The notes: generated by a model from the sequence alone, not told the origin. A stretch of 64,000 nucleotides of DNA from Orthonyx spaldingii (GCA_013397795.1 VZTJ01004775.1:1140119-1204118); one strand, 5' to 3'. Positions 13,161-26,000 are shown, numbered from the stretch's first letter. Made by a program: numbers and translations.

Positions 13161-13205
13161 CAGACAATGTAGTTTGTTTACCATAGCGTGTCCAATGCCT
13201 GAGTG
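13161..13205 (-). CDS. NRXN3: Neurexin splice site 2 (SS2) alternative microexon, two donors
   Basis: This 45-nt cassette encodes the SS2 insert, HSGIGHAMVNKLHCL, between NLRQ of the preceding exon and VTIS of the next. The acceptor is ttttccgcaaag|CAC. Two in-frame donors are visible. Use of ATG|gtaaac at 13182/13181 gives a 24-nt exon (HSGIGHAM, 8 residues), and use of CTG|gtagat at 13161/13160 gives the full 45 nt (15 residues). All junctions are phase 0, so skipping, short inclusion and long inclusion all keep the frame. Alpha-neurexins are known to have this 0/8/15-residue arrangement at SS2. The insert lies at the rim of LNS2 beside the calcium site and modulates ligand binding, including loss of alpha-dystroglycan binding when it is present. 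The NRXN1 insert ends in Ser as I remember it, whereas here it ends in Leu. Confidence 0.93.
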
Positions 13206-16200
13206 CTTTGCGGAAAAGGGGGAAGAAAGGAAATTAAAAAATCGTGAACAGAACGATTGTTAATTAAAATAACTAAAAGCAAAGATGAGTCGTTAGGGTG
13301 TTAGTACATTAGTTGGTTAGTAAAAATGACACATTGCATGAATGGTCTAGTGTTAGTTTTTCAAAAAAAGGTGTGGGGCACCTGAGACACACAAAGTGAG
13401 AAAGAGGACAATATGACCAGAACTCTATGGGGAACCATGCCAGCTAGACTGTAAATAAAGAGGGGGCTGCCTACTCTTCCCACCCTGGTATTAGTCATTA
13501 ACTTCAACCCTCATACACATTATCCAGACCTGAAGCAAAGTTAAAACAGTGCAATACTTACTCTTCAAATGCTCATCAAGGTGCTTCCCTCAAACAAGAA
13601 CCTTACTCTCAGACATATATACACAGAGTACACAGTTTGCCCCTTCAGCACAAACCCAACAATGACTCCCTCCTTCCACCCACCACCACCCATCAACACG
13701 TCTGCTCCTCTTACAAGTTTCACTACCCTCAGGTGTTGCAGAGTATCACAAGCAGGCCAGTATTTCCTTTGGCTGGAGGATACAGATGAAGATGAGTCCA
13801 AGACTCTGTGTCTTTCTTCCAAGTTTCCCAGTCTGCAGGTTTCTTTACAGCAGCTGAGTTTGTGACTTTCAGGAGGAGCACAAAACAGTGCCTGTGTATG
13901 GCTGTTTGCCTGTAGCTCACTTCTGTCATCCAAGATATAGGAACTGAACCTCTCCTACTGTAGGGAGAAATGTGTCAAGGAATTGCATAGAAACAATTGT
14001 GTTGCTTGTGCCCACGTTGAAAACAGAAGATTGTCAAGATTTAGCATTCCTCCTGTTGCACTGCATCTCTATAACAGAGGAGCTAGGAGAATTTACCACT
14101 CAGTTTGGTTTAGTAGAACTTTTTTAACGTGTCCCAAGGCATGCAGATGCCAAGTGTTAGAACCTTCCCATTGCTTCTTGTTTGCTTTTCAGCAGTTGAG
14201 GAACTAAAGATCTTTATAGTAGATTTTGCATTGTGACTAGATTCAGTGTTAATAGGGAAGGGCAGCCTGTGGGGGCTCCAAGTCCATATTCCAGTGTGAC
14301 TGAAGCTGGCAAGAGCCATGCTAAATTACACAAGCAAGATCTACGCTGCCTCATGTAAAAATCATCTGCTTGCAGGCTTCAGAGTTGGGCATTGACTAGG
14401 GAAGTAAGTTTGTGAAGACATTGTGGCATTGAGCATAAAGTCCCAAGGTTATTTGCCAGTGGGAATGAAATAATAATAATGCTCTGTACTTGAGTGTAAT
14501 GAGCACAAACTCCTGAGTTCTTCGCCAAGGAAGTCTTACTCACAGCAAATTGTCATGTTAGTAAATTTATTTTTACAAATAAGGGAGTTGAAATACGGGA
14601 CAGAGAGAACAGCATGCTAAAAACAAGACAGAGTGTCAGCATCGGACCTGAAGACAGACACAGGAAGTCTGACCTTCAGTCTCCTCTGCTCCTCCTCCCA
14701 CCAGACCACACTGCCCCAAACATGCTCTGAAAGCCCCAGTAAAATGCATCCATGATCCTATTTCTAAGTAAAGGTTTCTCACAAGGCAGAAAGAGGGCTT
14801 AGTTTTAACTGAAATAATAAGATAAATAAACAAGGAGATTTGCTTTGACATTAGCCATCACTACTCAAGAGAATCTGTGGATTCACTTGGTTTGTCTCTA
14901 AGGAGATTAACTGCTGTGATAGTCATTTGATCTAAAAAAAAGCAGCCCTTAGTACTCTCCCAGCTTAGCCACAAAACATTTAACAATTCCAGAAAGTACT
15001 GGGCAAAAGTCCAACTATTTAAAGTTCTACTCTAATTCTAGAAACAGCCAAAAAATTATGCAAATCCTCCTTCCCTTTCTCTTAGCCCCCAGAAAAGCAG
15101 AGGAAAAGATTAGATGGCATCCTGAAGCTGCTGATAGTCCATTTAGCTGGAATTGCTTAGATTTAGATAATATTCTTGGAATTTCTAAATTACTGCTTTT
15201 AAAGTTCATTTTGAAGAGAAATATATTTATCTCGAGTGCAATATTTTCAACCAGCTACAAGGAGACTACTGATTTTCTCATAAAGCTTCAACATTCAGAG
15301 GCAATATATCTTGTTGGGTTTTTTTGTTTGGTTTTGGAATGGGTTTTTTTGAGGAAACATGAGCACAGCTGGAAACAAGACTTTCAAGTGAACTATATTA
15401 TGCTGCAACATTACAGGTGAATTTATGTCAGGAAAGACATAGAGCCAATAATCTTTTACATACAAAATTATTTTGGTTATACAAAATTATATTGGATGAC
15501 AACTTTTAGGACTACAATGATTGCTTTGCCTCAAGGCCTCATCAATTCCAACATCTGAGCAGCTTTAAGTTCTGGGTCAATGTCTTAATTTTGAGACAGA
15601 TCACAAGCTAAAATGCAAGTATCCAGGGAAAAGATGACTAAAAAAAAAGTCTAGCCTTATTGATATTTATTGCTTGAACTGTATTCTGTTATTTTTAACT
15701 ATAGAATTGGACCCCAAATCACCTCTGCTAATTAAATGTAATTTGATTTGAAGACTGCCCTTTCTTTGGAAAGAGAACAACCAATTCATTAAAACATCCT
15801 CTCTCTTGCCCAGTCAAGTTGGACCCTTTAAGAATTCAGTATCACTTAAAAACATTCACAGTGAATAGATCAGAAGGATTAAAAATTTAGAGTGCTGCTT
15901 AATTGGCAAGGGACTATCTGCTTTCTAATAATCACCAAAGTACTGCCCTGGTTTCATTAAATATGAAAAGGCATTGACAGATTTCCATTTTCTTGGTCCT
16001 CTTCTGTGGACCAGTTAAAAAATCACTAGCTAAAATATTAAGAAAAGAATGTGACAGCTTCCCATCCACAATTTTGTTTGTGACCCTTCACCTTCTGCTT
16101 CTTCAAGATCCAAACCAATCCCGGCATGAAGCAAGGATTCATTTTGCTTCCAGCACATTTGCCCACTGACATTGATTTCCAATGAAAAATAAAAAGTATG

Positions 16201-17976
16201 GATAACTAAAATGGCCAATAAGCTTTACTGAGATATTCAAGGACCAGCTGTTATCAAACTACCTAAAAATAAAGTTTACAAAAAAACCAACCAACAAACA
16301 AAAAAACCCACTACCCACATCAAATAAAGCCGTATATTCTGACCTTTCCAGACTGACAAATCTAGACCAGTTGGTGCATCTTTCTCTACTGTATTGATGG
16401 GAAAGCTTGAACAAAATAGGATCATTAAGACCCATACACTGCATAAGAAATTAAATTTGCATCTGCATATAAACTATTGAAAACAAACCAATTTTTTGCA
16501 TAGGTAAGAATTCTGTAGTCTCATGAAAGTTTGATGACAGATTTTTCATTAGACCAGGACATCCTAAGCAAGTAGAAATACAGGGATTTACATGACAAAG
16601 ACAAAAATCTTCAGCTCCAAATCCAAATATCGAAAAGAAAGACATGAAAAATTATCCACTAGACATCTATTAGTAGAGACTGTTTCTGATCCCTAGCACT
16701 GATTATACTATACTCACAGACACATTTGATCTTAGCTACTGTAAAATGTTACCACAAATTACATTGTATAAACTTATATAAAGCTATTAAAGATTGCACT
16801 AATATTGACATTAATGAGAAAGTAAACAGGTCACATTGGATTCTAAATGTGAATTATGAATCAGAAATTGACTTTTAAATCTTAGTTTACAAATTATTTC
16901 TGCTCCTCTACCAATCAGCAAGACATCAAATAGCTCCTATTCACCGTGTAAACCTCATTTATCATGCAGCGGATGGGCCTTAGTGACTTGATATATTTAC
17001 CAGCTTTCAGAGCAAAGTTATTTAATTTTATCTTATCTATTTATGTCTGAATTTATATTTCACGAGAAAGGCTTCAGGATTTTAAGAGTAGCCTACTACC
17101 AAATACGTCACCTGATACAGTTGTCTGCTAGGAAAAGCAGCATGTAGATGTGCAAAACTACAGTGGTAAAATCAGAAAAACTTTTCCAAAGTGGAATTGT
17201 AGGGTGGTGGATTGATCTGAGTTTGCTTGGGGTTTTTTGATCCTTCCACTTTTCCAGTCCTCACAGTCAACAGAAGAGTCTCAAGGCAGAGACAAGAAAT
17301 AAAGTAGAATCTCATTACAGAAAGAAGGGGAAAAAATCAAAAAGAAGAAAAGAAGAACAAAGAATCAAGAGGACTCAGACTCCAGCCAATTAATTCCAAA
17401 GCTATAAAGTTAAAATAATTATACACATATCCACCAGCCTGCACACCTGCACACTCATATGCACACACAAAAGAAAAAGAAAAGAAAAACAAAAGACTTT
17501 CAGAATTAGAATTGTGACATCATGGCAATGGTTAAACCAATTAACACAACTGAAAGAAAAAGGAGAGAGGTGTAGAGCGTTGGCTGTTGGAAATAGGCTC
17601 TGTTCCCACAGTAATTAAATGCAACAAGAATATTACTGATAAGATTGAATCATAATTACGGAAACAATAAAATTTAAAAGGGAGAACAGAAAAAGAAAAA
17701 AGGAAAAGAAAGATGAAAGTAAAGTTATGTCACAAGATTTTATTATTAAATCAAACTGGGAAAAAATAGAAAATTAATAAAGTGGAAATGAAGATATTGC
17801 AGGAGGGATAAATTCCCATCAACTCATGTTTTTTCACTGTCCTTTAGGCAACAAGATCCAGAAGAGGTGGAGAAACTCTAGCAATACCACTGAGCTTCCC
17901 CATTTCTCTCTCCCGTCTGCCTGTCCCAGTAAACAAAACAAAATTCTCCCCAGCATTTTCTCCCCTACACCATTAC
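13206..17976 (-). other. Neurexin intron between LNS2 exon and SS2 microexon
   Basis: This intron of 4,771 nt opens with gtaatg and ends with gcaaag before the SS2 microexon. On the transcribed (minus) sense it contains C/U-rich runs at about 17660-17720 and 17320-17500, and the immediate pyrimidine tract of the SS2 acceptor at about 13206-13240. One MIR-like fragment lies at 14561-14700. The remaining open frames in it are short, without splice signals or recognisable homology. Confidence 0.85.
14561..14700 (-). mobile_element. MIR-like SINE fragment, antisense
   Basis: The plus strand runs ttatttttacaaataaggg, agttgaaatacgggacagag, agtgtcagcatcggacctg and aggaagtctgaccttcagtc, which follows the antisense MIR order. 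It is within the intron upstream of the SS2 microexon. Confidence 0.45.
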
Positions 17977-18278
17977 CTGCCGCAGGTTGCGTGTCACCTT
18001 AACGTCGTGCCACGCGTTGTCATTGAACTTGCCATTGACCGGCTCCACAATGGCCTCGAAGGCCCCAGACCCCAGGTTAATGACCAAGGAGACTGCACCG
18101 TCTTTCAGGGCCAGGTTGACGTAGTCAGCTGACTTGCCAGTGTGCAGAATGAGCCCGTTGCGTTGCCACGTCTTGAAGGAGAGAGTGATCTCATCGCTGC
18201 TGCTCTGGATGGGGTTTTGCGACAGGTCATAGCAAAGGTATTCAGAACCACGGAAAGTGGCCATGTTCTCATCTCGCG
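17977..18278 (-). CDS. NRXN3: Neurexin LNS2 domain exon (5' half), probable NRXN3
   Basis: This internal exon encodes the first two thirds of the second LNS domain of an alpha-neurexin, a presynaptic adhesion receptor. It is 302 nt long, preceded by a pyrimidine tract ending ctttccag and followed by the donor CAG|gtaatg. The first two bases complete a codon begun upstream (probably Ala), followed by 100 full codons, so the exon ends in phase 0 at NLRQ. Visible blocks are [32 protein letters not shown] and [14 protein letters not shown]. Counting the split Ala as residue 1, Asp52 (SADYVN) and Leu69 (INLGSG) match two of the three calcium ligands known in neurexin-1-alpha LNS2. From memory of the human paralogues, [21 protein letters not shown] and FEAIVEP favour NRXN3, whereas NRXN1 has FKGSEYFC, TLQRNGLM, ALKNG and FEALVEP. 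The ATG at 18264-18262 is internal and is not a start. Neurexin identity is near certain; the paralogue is a strong inference. Confidence 0.95.
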
Positions 18279-19839
18279 CTGGAAAGGAAGGGAAACAAAA
18301 GAACTATTCAGTAGTCAGCCAAGAAGAGATTTAAGGCTGTCATGAAATTTAAGCATCTCACAGCACTGTTAACTATAGAGCTAAATATCAAGGCTAACCA
18401 CTGTAGGGTTCCTTTTGTAATATGGCTACCAAGAGAATTAACTGCAGAGTCCTCAGTAGCGATAAATTTCAGTGCTGTGTTTTTAGTTTCACTGCAGCAC
18501 TGTCACCATAGGGACCATTCAACAGTATGCAGTGGTGTCTAGGAAAAGTGTATTTAAGGACTGTTATAAACATTTCATATCCTTTTTAGGAGAAGGATGA
18601 AAAGCTCTGCTATTCACAACACAACCACCACATATGTGTCAATTAAAAAAACCCCAACATTTCTCAAAGGTCAGTATTTAGATTCAGCACTACTGCTATC
18701 TGAACTTACCTTAACCTATCCAATAGGAAATTTAAGAGAGACAACAGAATATAATCCTAACAGAGCTGCCCCTTTCTTTCAACTGAGAGACCAAGCAAAC
18801 GAGAGCCACATGAAGTGTCCTACAGATTCCTTCTCTGAGAGCATGAGGGAAATCCACATAAAACATTTTGTCCACAAATATCAGTAATGTTGCTGGCAAA
18901 CACATCTGAGAACTTTGCCTGATAACCTTATCCAGGAAATCTGTACTAGATAAGCACATCTTTTTCAAACAGTAAAAATAAACATGGGGCAATTATTCAC
19001 AGGACATGACATTTAATATTTCCTCATGAAGAAAAGAAATCTCTTATGCACAACAGTGAAAGCCACTGCACTAATTTCTTAGCAACTGGAAGCAACATTT
19101 GAATACTATGAAAATCTTTTATGTGAGCTAGAGGTCTGCTTCCCAGTACCTGGGGTTCCAGTCACTCAAAGTCAGTTCTGCTGCTGTATTGTGCTTATGT
19201 GATTTGAGCCAGCTGCATACACTGATTTTATCCAGTGGAAGAAATACAGGATGGTGATAGGAAAGCTTGCAGGAGGGCTGGCTAGTGCCATCTGGGGGAA
19301 AATGGAGTGTGTAGAGATCCCACCCTCCCACTCCATATTGCATCACCTTTCTGACTCCCAGCTGTGAGGGCTCAGCAGTAGATAGTACAAGCAGTCAAGC
19401 TATCATTGCTTACAAATCACTGCATAAGGCAAATGCTGGTGCTATTTCCATTGACATTAATAGTACTTTTCGGCTTCATTTTGTCTCATTTAGTAATCCT
19501 AATAAAGATCAGCCAGAATTTATTAATACAAGACTGAAGGGAAAATACTTGTTGTCATAGCCATTCTTGGAAAATAACTACATGGTAGAATCTGTGTCCT
19601 CACAGCAGAAAATAATGGTGACAAAACGGCACAGTACTGCAACTTGTACATATAACATTCTCAAGTGAAGGTGTGCTTTAAGAGAAGACTCTTGCAGAAG
19701 CAATGTGTGTTTGTACTTCAGCAAGCAAACCATGTGCCCACATACTCCTGCAAGCAAACAGCTACCCAAGTTCATCCATGCAGAAGTACACATTGGGAGC
19801 CAACTGGCCCAAAAGCAGCTTTTCAGACAAAGACCTGTG

Positions 19840-20460
19840 GTCCCAGTGGACAAGCTGAGCACAAGTCAGCAGTGCCTGCCCTTTCAGCAAAGGCCAGCTG
19901 CATCCTTGGCGGTATTAGCAAGAATGCAGCCAGCAGGCCAGGGGAAGTGATTCTTCCCCTAATGGACACTTGTGAGATCACATCAGGAGTGCTCTGTCCA
20001 ATATTGAGCTCCCTCATAGAAAAATGACTTCAACATACTGGAGTGAGTCCAGAAAAGAGCTACCATCCTACTCAGGGTACTGGGGTAGGTGACGTGTGTA
20101 AACAGGCTGAGGGAACTGGGTTCATTCTGCCTCAAAGAGCGTGATCTCTTTAATGACTTCATGGAAGAATGTAGACAAGACAGGGCCAAATTCTTCTCAG
20201 AGTTCTGCAGAAGGATGAGAGGCAACAGATAAAGCTGAATACAAAAAAATCTCATTCTATATTAAAAAAGTGTTTCATCTTGAGGATGGTCAAATACTAG
20301 GAAGGGCCCAGAGAGACCAAAACGTCCATCGAAATACTAAAAATTTGATTAGGCATAGTCCTGAGCTGCCTGCACTAACTGGACATTCTCTGAGCTAATG
20401 TGTGGATTACACAGCCTCTGGAGGCCCCTTCCAAATTATTTTGTTCTTTGATCTTATTCT
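19840..20460 (+). mobile_element. CR1 LINE fragment, sense, degenerate
   Basis: The sequence follows the 3' part of CR1 in order. It has a stretch like the CR1 pol end (gtggacaagctgagcacaag, then cagcagtgcctgccctttc and gccagcaggccaggggaag). Then come the typical ctggagtgagtccag and aggctgagggaactgggtt, and a decayed tail around 20280-20450 with gaggccccttccaaattatt. Many substitutions and small deletions mark it as old, and no reading frame survives. It is in opposite orientation to the neurexin gene. Confidence 0.75.
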
Positions 20461-22864
20461 AAACACATTTAACTACCACCACCAAGTGTTTATGCTTGTG
20501 TCAGTGTTAAACCAGCCTAAGCACAGAGGGCTGCTATTGACTGCAGTTCTGGAAGTCAGAGCTCAGCACTTAACAACCCTCTCCCCACACTGATAATTTC
20601 CTTGCCTAGTCACTCCTGATCCATCCGAAGAGAATGCCTTACAAGCAAGTTAGACACATGCTCCATGTACCTGTGGGTAATTCCCATCAAATAGCCAGTG
20701 TCTGAGGGCAGGAGTCAAACACAATCATTGTGAGTGAGCCTCTTCCCTGCAGCTGAAGATGTGCAAAGCACTGAATATACATTTGTGAAGGGGGACACAG
20801 CAGGCTGATTGTTCACTCAGTACCAGACATACTAATGGGGCTCATTTACAAGTTCTCAACCACTTAGATGAAATCTCACTGGTCAACTCAGTACAAAGGA
20901 GAAGGCAAAGAGTAGATTCGAGATCTAAACAGTAATTTAAGGCAACCACTGCAGACTTATCAAAATAGAGCAGAGCAAATTCAAAGACATTACTCCTATT
21001 TGTTCCACTAGTTTTAATATAGGGTGCTGTCAATCCACCTCTGCACTCAACTGTGTCATCTGCTGCTGACCCTTGTCACAGATGGGATTCCATACTTTAT
21101 CCATCTTGGTATCCTGTCTGGTTTGGGAGAATGTCAGCCATTTCTGTTTCATGTGTTGTTATGGGTTTTTTTTCTTCCTCCTGTGGCTGCTTGGGACAGA
21201 CATTCAAATTTGCAGATCACCACACACTAAAATCTCTCTGGGGTTCACTGTGAAATCAAAATTCATGCCTGTCCATGGCATGTCTCATACGGACAACTCC
21301 CAAGGTCAACACACTCTCTAAGACTGTATTCTCCGAATGCTGATTCCTCAACAGTTTACCAGCGGCCATGTGGTTTAGCAGTCTCATGAAAGGCTTCAGC
21401 AGTCAGAGCCTAATATGTGCACTAAAGAGCTTGACTGTGTATTCCCCCAAGCTACAGCACAGGAGCTTCTGTCAGGCAATATGAAAGGCTTCTTACCACA
21501 AGCATGGCCTCTCCATACTGCCCCAGCTGTTAGGATGCTCTGACATACACCATATCTGTGACCTAAAAGCACCTGAAAATTACCAGAAAGCATGGAAGGG
21601 AAAAGGGATATAGGTTCTTTCCCCAATGAATGAGGAGAAAAAGCCCTGAGTAGGCTGCAGGTCTCACAGTATTTCTTTATTCTTTCAGACACAGTCTGGT
21701 GACACCTGGAAGACCATAGAGTGGTGAACCACTTGTTTTTTATTAGCTCATGATCCTTGTGCTCTACAGTTTTGAAGGTTCCACAAATTGCTCAGTGATA
21801 TTTATATCGTCTATATTCCTTAAATAGTGGCAGTGTGCCAAGGAGCTTCTGCACAAAACCACAGCTAACCTTAAAATCCAACTTGAAGCCAACAGGGATC
21901 CTCGGTTTATGTTACATGAAGCAATAGATCAAAACCTAATTTTTCTGGGATGTGAAATCCTGTATACAGTCAGTGATATTTAATTGAGTTGATGATCTAG
22001 TTATTCAAGGGTGGCAATGCAACTGCATAAAATAACATTTACTTAAAACATATTTGGGATATGATTGAAACCTATGGATTTTTATATGATTTGTAAGATT
22101 TAATTTTTAACTCAGTTAATATTAAATAGATTTACAAAACTCAGACTCTGAAAGCAGGTTAGCACACGTATAAGCAATCAAATCTTCCATTCCTCTTGTT
22201 AGTATTAATCTAAAGCCATTATTTGCTTCCTAATTCATTCACATAACTAAATTTTCCGCAGTAGCTGGGTTTTTCAAAGATTCAAGACTAGTACAAAATT
22301 CCACGTTTGGACTTAAACCTTAACATTCAAGACACACAGAAATGACCTGAATAGAAGCAAAACTCAGAATCTTCAAACTGACTAACACAGACATTTTCCT
22401 TGAATGAATGGAGCACCCATCACCTTAGGTGGGAAAATGTTACCCTTTTCTGACCAATCCCTAGCAGACACACCCAGCACATTAAGCAGTTACCATCACC
22501 ACCACACTGCGAAGCCAGTTTTGCAAGTCTCAGACTTATACCTGTTTAAAACCCAAACCAGTGATCAGCACATATCACAGGCTGCGTGCAGGAACAGAAA
22601 CAAAAGCACAGCAAACAAGTACCTAAGCCAAGTTCCTGGATCTTCTAATCCCTGAAGAAACCCCATAGCTTGCTGATTCTCAGGTCCCCTGGAGAGGTAA
22701 AGATCCCAGAATCTTTCCATACAGTACGTAGCTATACTGGCTGTTCAGGAAAGCCAGATGGCAATTGTAGCTTCAGTTTTTATGTGCAACACTTTTGCTG
22801 TTCCTGTCAAAGCTCTTTCTACAAAGGAGAATATTCAGAATTCCCAGCATCACTAAGAGGTAGA
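20461..22864. other. Unannotated intron sequence
   Basis: Between the CR1 copy and the MIR-like piece I see no element or exon. Short open frames overlap on both strands without splice signals or homology. Confidence 0.5.
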
Positions 22865-23015
22865 AAACTTCGGCATTTTGATTTATGTATGAGAAAACCA
22901 ATGCACAGACATTTTAATGGCTTTACTCAGAGCCACCAAGAAAATCAATAACAGAGAAAGCATTTGAGTTCAGGAGCTCCTGTCTCTCCATTCTGGGCTC
23001 ATTCCAGAGGTTCTC
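22865..23015 (-). mobile_element. MIR-like SINE fragment, antisense
   Basis: The plus strand reads as an antisense MIR: a pattern like ttatgtatgagaaaacc, then cacagacattttaatggc, ttactcagagccaccaag, aacagagaaagcatttgag and ttcaggagctcctgtctc, in the usual order (count-of-cells type tail, core, then the ordered-list of the CORE-SINE). MIR inserted in early amniotes or before, so survival in a bird at this quality is notable. The assignment is from memory of the consensus. Confidence 0.6.
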
Positions 23016-26000
23016 ATACATTTGTGGAGGGAAACCTACCTCCCATTTTTCTCTAGTCCTGTCAGGAAGTCACCCCAGCTAAGGTGTGGAGCAAGCAGCC
23101 TCCAAAGTTTTGGATGATGCCTGAAAATAAATACTTCATGACTGCAAAGCTAAAACCAGCAAATCCTAGAAGCACTCATTTTGCTCAGGGACGTGCAAAT
23201 ATTCAACAATTTCAATCAAGTTTAATATTCAACAACAGCAGCATCTCATGTAACAGGAATTTTGGCCTCATACACAATTAATAAATATTTAGAAAAATAT
23301 CAAATGGGCAGTGACTTTCCTGAAGTATCCTGAAGAAAACCTCAAGTAGTTCTCCTAAAATCCAAGTTCAGCTGCTCACCCCTCTGACCTTCACTGCATT
23401 ACAGGTGTTCTATGAGGCAGCCCCTATCTTACGGGGGTTTGGTTTACAGTCAACATTAGAGCATGTCTTTCGCTAGGGAAAAGAGCAAACTCTCTGCATG
23501 GCTTCAAAATTAATAACCACTCCATTGTTCAGCGAGATTTACCTTACCTGAGTGGTTTGCTTTGCTTTGCAGAGAAGAGCTGGTGCTGTCTTATAATCTA
23601 GGAATGGTCTAACACTATCATGCATTAGGCTTCTGCCAAAGAAGTGTTCATTAGCAATGGAGGCAGCAGAACAGCCAGGTACTCCCCTGACGTGCCAAAC
23701 AGCAGTCAACAAGGAAAACCATACTTACAGGAACCTTCTCTCCCTACATCTAACCATCCCTACTCTCTCTAACTTTGGACAACCCTACAGTTATGCAACT
23801 TGTCTTAAGAAGCTGCTTCCAAAGTTAGCCAGTAACCACAGAATTTTTATCCAAATAGAGGACTAGCGCTGACCATGGCAGAAGGAAAACAGAAAACCAA
23901 AAAAATCAACTTCTCCACAAATCCAGAACATGTACAGAAACGTATCAATGTACTCAAAAGATATTGTGGATAATTAAGCTAATGCATTGAAAGATAAAAC
24001 ATTGTTATAAGATACATCTATGCAGAAAGTCTAATTGCACAGAGGAAAAAAAGAAAGCCAGAAGTTGGCACTTCCTGCTGCTTGAATGATGGGCCCTCCT
24101 CATCTGAGGACATGCTCATAGAATCAGTAGAGTTCACAGAGCTGTGAACTCACTGTGGCCTTCCATTTACTACACTGGGGCATCAGCTGTGCTTTCAGTA
24201 GCACGACATTTAACACAAGGAAACTATCTAAGTTCTTTCTGATGGCATGACTGGCTAACATCACAATCCTAGCAAGTACAATTGAACTGGGTGCTTCTGG
24301 GAAGAAATGTTGTGCCAATCTTCCTGTACTGCTGAAATTAAAGCTATTCCTGCTTGGTTACTATACAGCTCGATATGGACCTGACTACACATCCTTATGC
24401 CAGCACATATATCTTTGCCTCCTTTTTACATCAATTCTTACACCATAAAAACAGGCCTTAAGTTTTAAAATTCTAACTGAGCTGTAAGAAATTGTTTTAA
24501 CTAAATCATAACAAAGTCTGGAAAGAATTCTACCTATGAACCACATGAACTAAGAAGAAAATAGTCTTAGAATCTGTTCTAGACAATGAGCTGCAAAAAA
24601 TCAAGACATGATGGGGCAGAACTCCAGGCTGGACAAATTCCCATCAACTCTACTAGGAGTTTCTGGGCAGAAGGGTCCTGGGAGTCACCTACAATAGCTC
24701 TCATCCTCAAAGATACAGAACAACTAACAAATTATGTGTCAGGTCACTTTTTGATATTCCCTCAGAGGTTAGGGGAGGAGAAACTCTTTGTCAAATGCAA
24801 CAGAAAGTCAGCCAACATTTCTGAAGGACAAAGTGAACAATTTTCTTCACCTTTCAAAAAAGTTGTCCAGTGACTGAATGCTAAAACTTTAACAAAAGCC
24901 CTCAGAAGTGGTCAAAGCAGCTTGCCCAGATTCATGTCATTAAAAAAAACCCTCCAGGTTTAGTAGTTTAGTAAACAATCAGGCTTTTATTTTAAAGACA
25001 TGGTGACAGAATCCAGTTGTAGCTAAACGGCAGATTGCTGCATCCTCCATTAATCATTTTGCTGCATTCCTCCTTTCTAGCCTTTGAACAGGAAAAAATA
25101 ATACATCCAAATAATTGGTTTTTTCTAGTCTAACCATTCTTCACACCACCTGATCCAATGAATAACAACACTCATCAGACTCTCTCATAATGTCCCATGC
25201 TTTCACCCTCACACATATACTTTTGTGGTTTTAATAGTCAAAAATAAATACTGATTTTAAAAGTCTTACAGATCTTATTTAATTATTTAAATACATTAGA
25301 AATAGTGTACAACACATTCTTCAGTGCACAAAGCATCTTCCAAGCACCACTAACAGTGATAGTCATATGTGGAAGCTGTGAGAGCCATATCATAGCCTGC
25401 ATTTATATTCCACGAACTGTAAAGTAAGAACATATAAGTCATAGTAATGTCGTAATGAGATGACTGAACTGATTGCATTGATTAAACCTTAAAAAAAGAA
25501 TGACTTCTAACCTCAAGGAAATTACAGGAATAATTTTTCAGAAGAAAAAGAATTTTTACTGTTGGAAAAAAAATTGCCCGTAGAATCATACAATGATGTT
25601 ATAGTGGAGCAAATTAAGTGCTGAGCTGGAGTCCTACAGTAAAAAGAGTAGTTTCTTAAATGCTTACTAACTTTAAACCATTCTGGGTAATGTTACATTT
25701 TTCAGAAATAGTGTTATTTATTGTTTCCTCAGGCTCCTCATGCTCACTTACTACATCTACATAACTTGTAACTTGGAAGCAAAGAGGAATCAGCATAACA
25801 TCAGAAACAGTGGGGGGGAGAATCAATGCAAGACAACAATTCCCATCATGTTTAAGAGATGCAAAGAGCAATGTCAGCCCAGGAGTCCACAGCAAAGGTG
25901 AGATGCACTCAACAGCCAGTGCTCTTTCAATGACAAACTCAAATTTTGCACAGTGTGGCAGTTCTAATCTTATGCAAAAAGCTCTTTCACCTCCCTAGTA

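Noticed and set aside
17965..18264. Start codon at 18264 and extension VMV after NLRQ
   Set aside because: Neurexin continues upstream of the Met within the same exon, and the donor gtaatg at 17976 ends the coding sequence before VMV.
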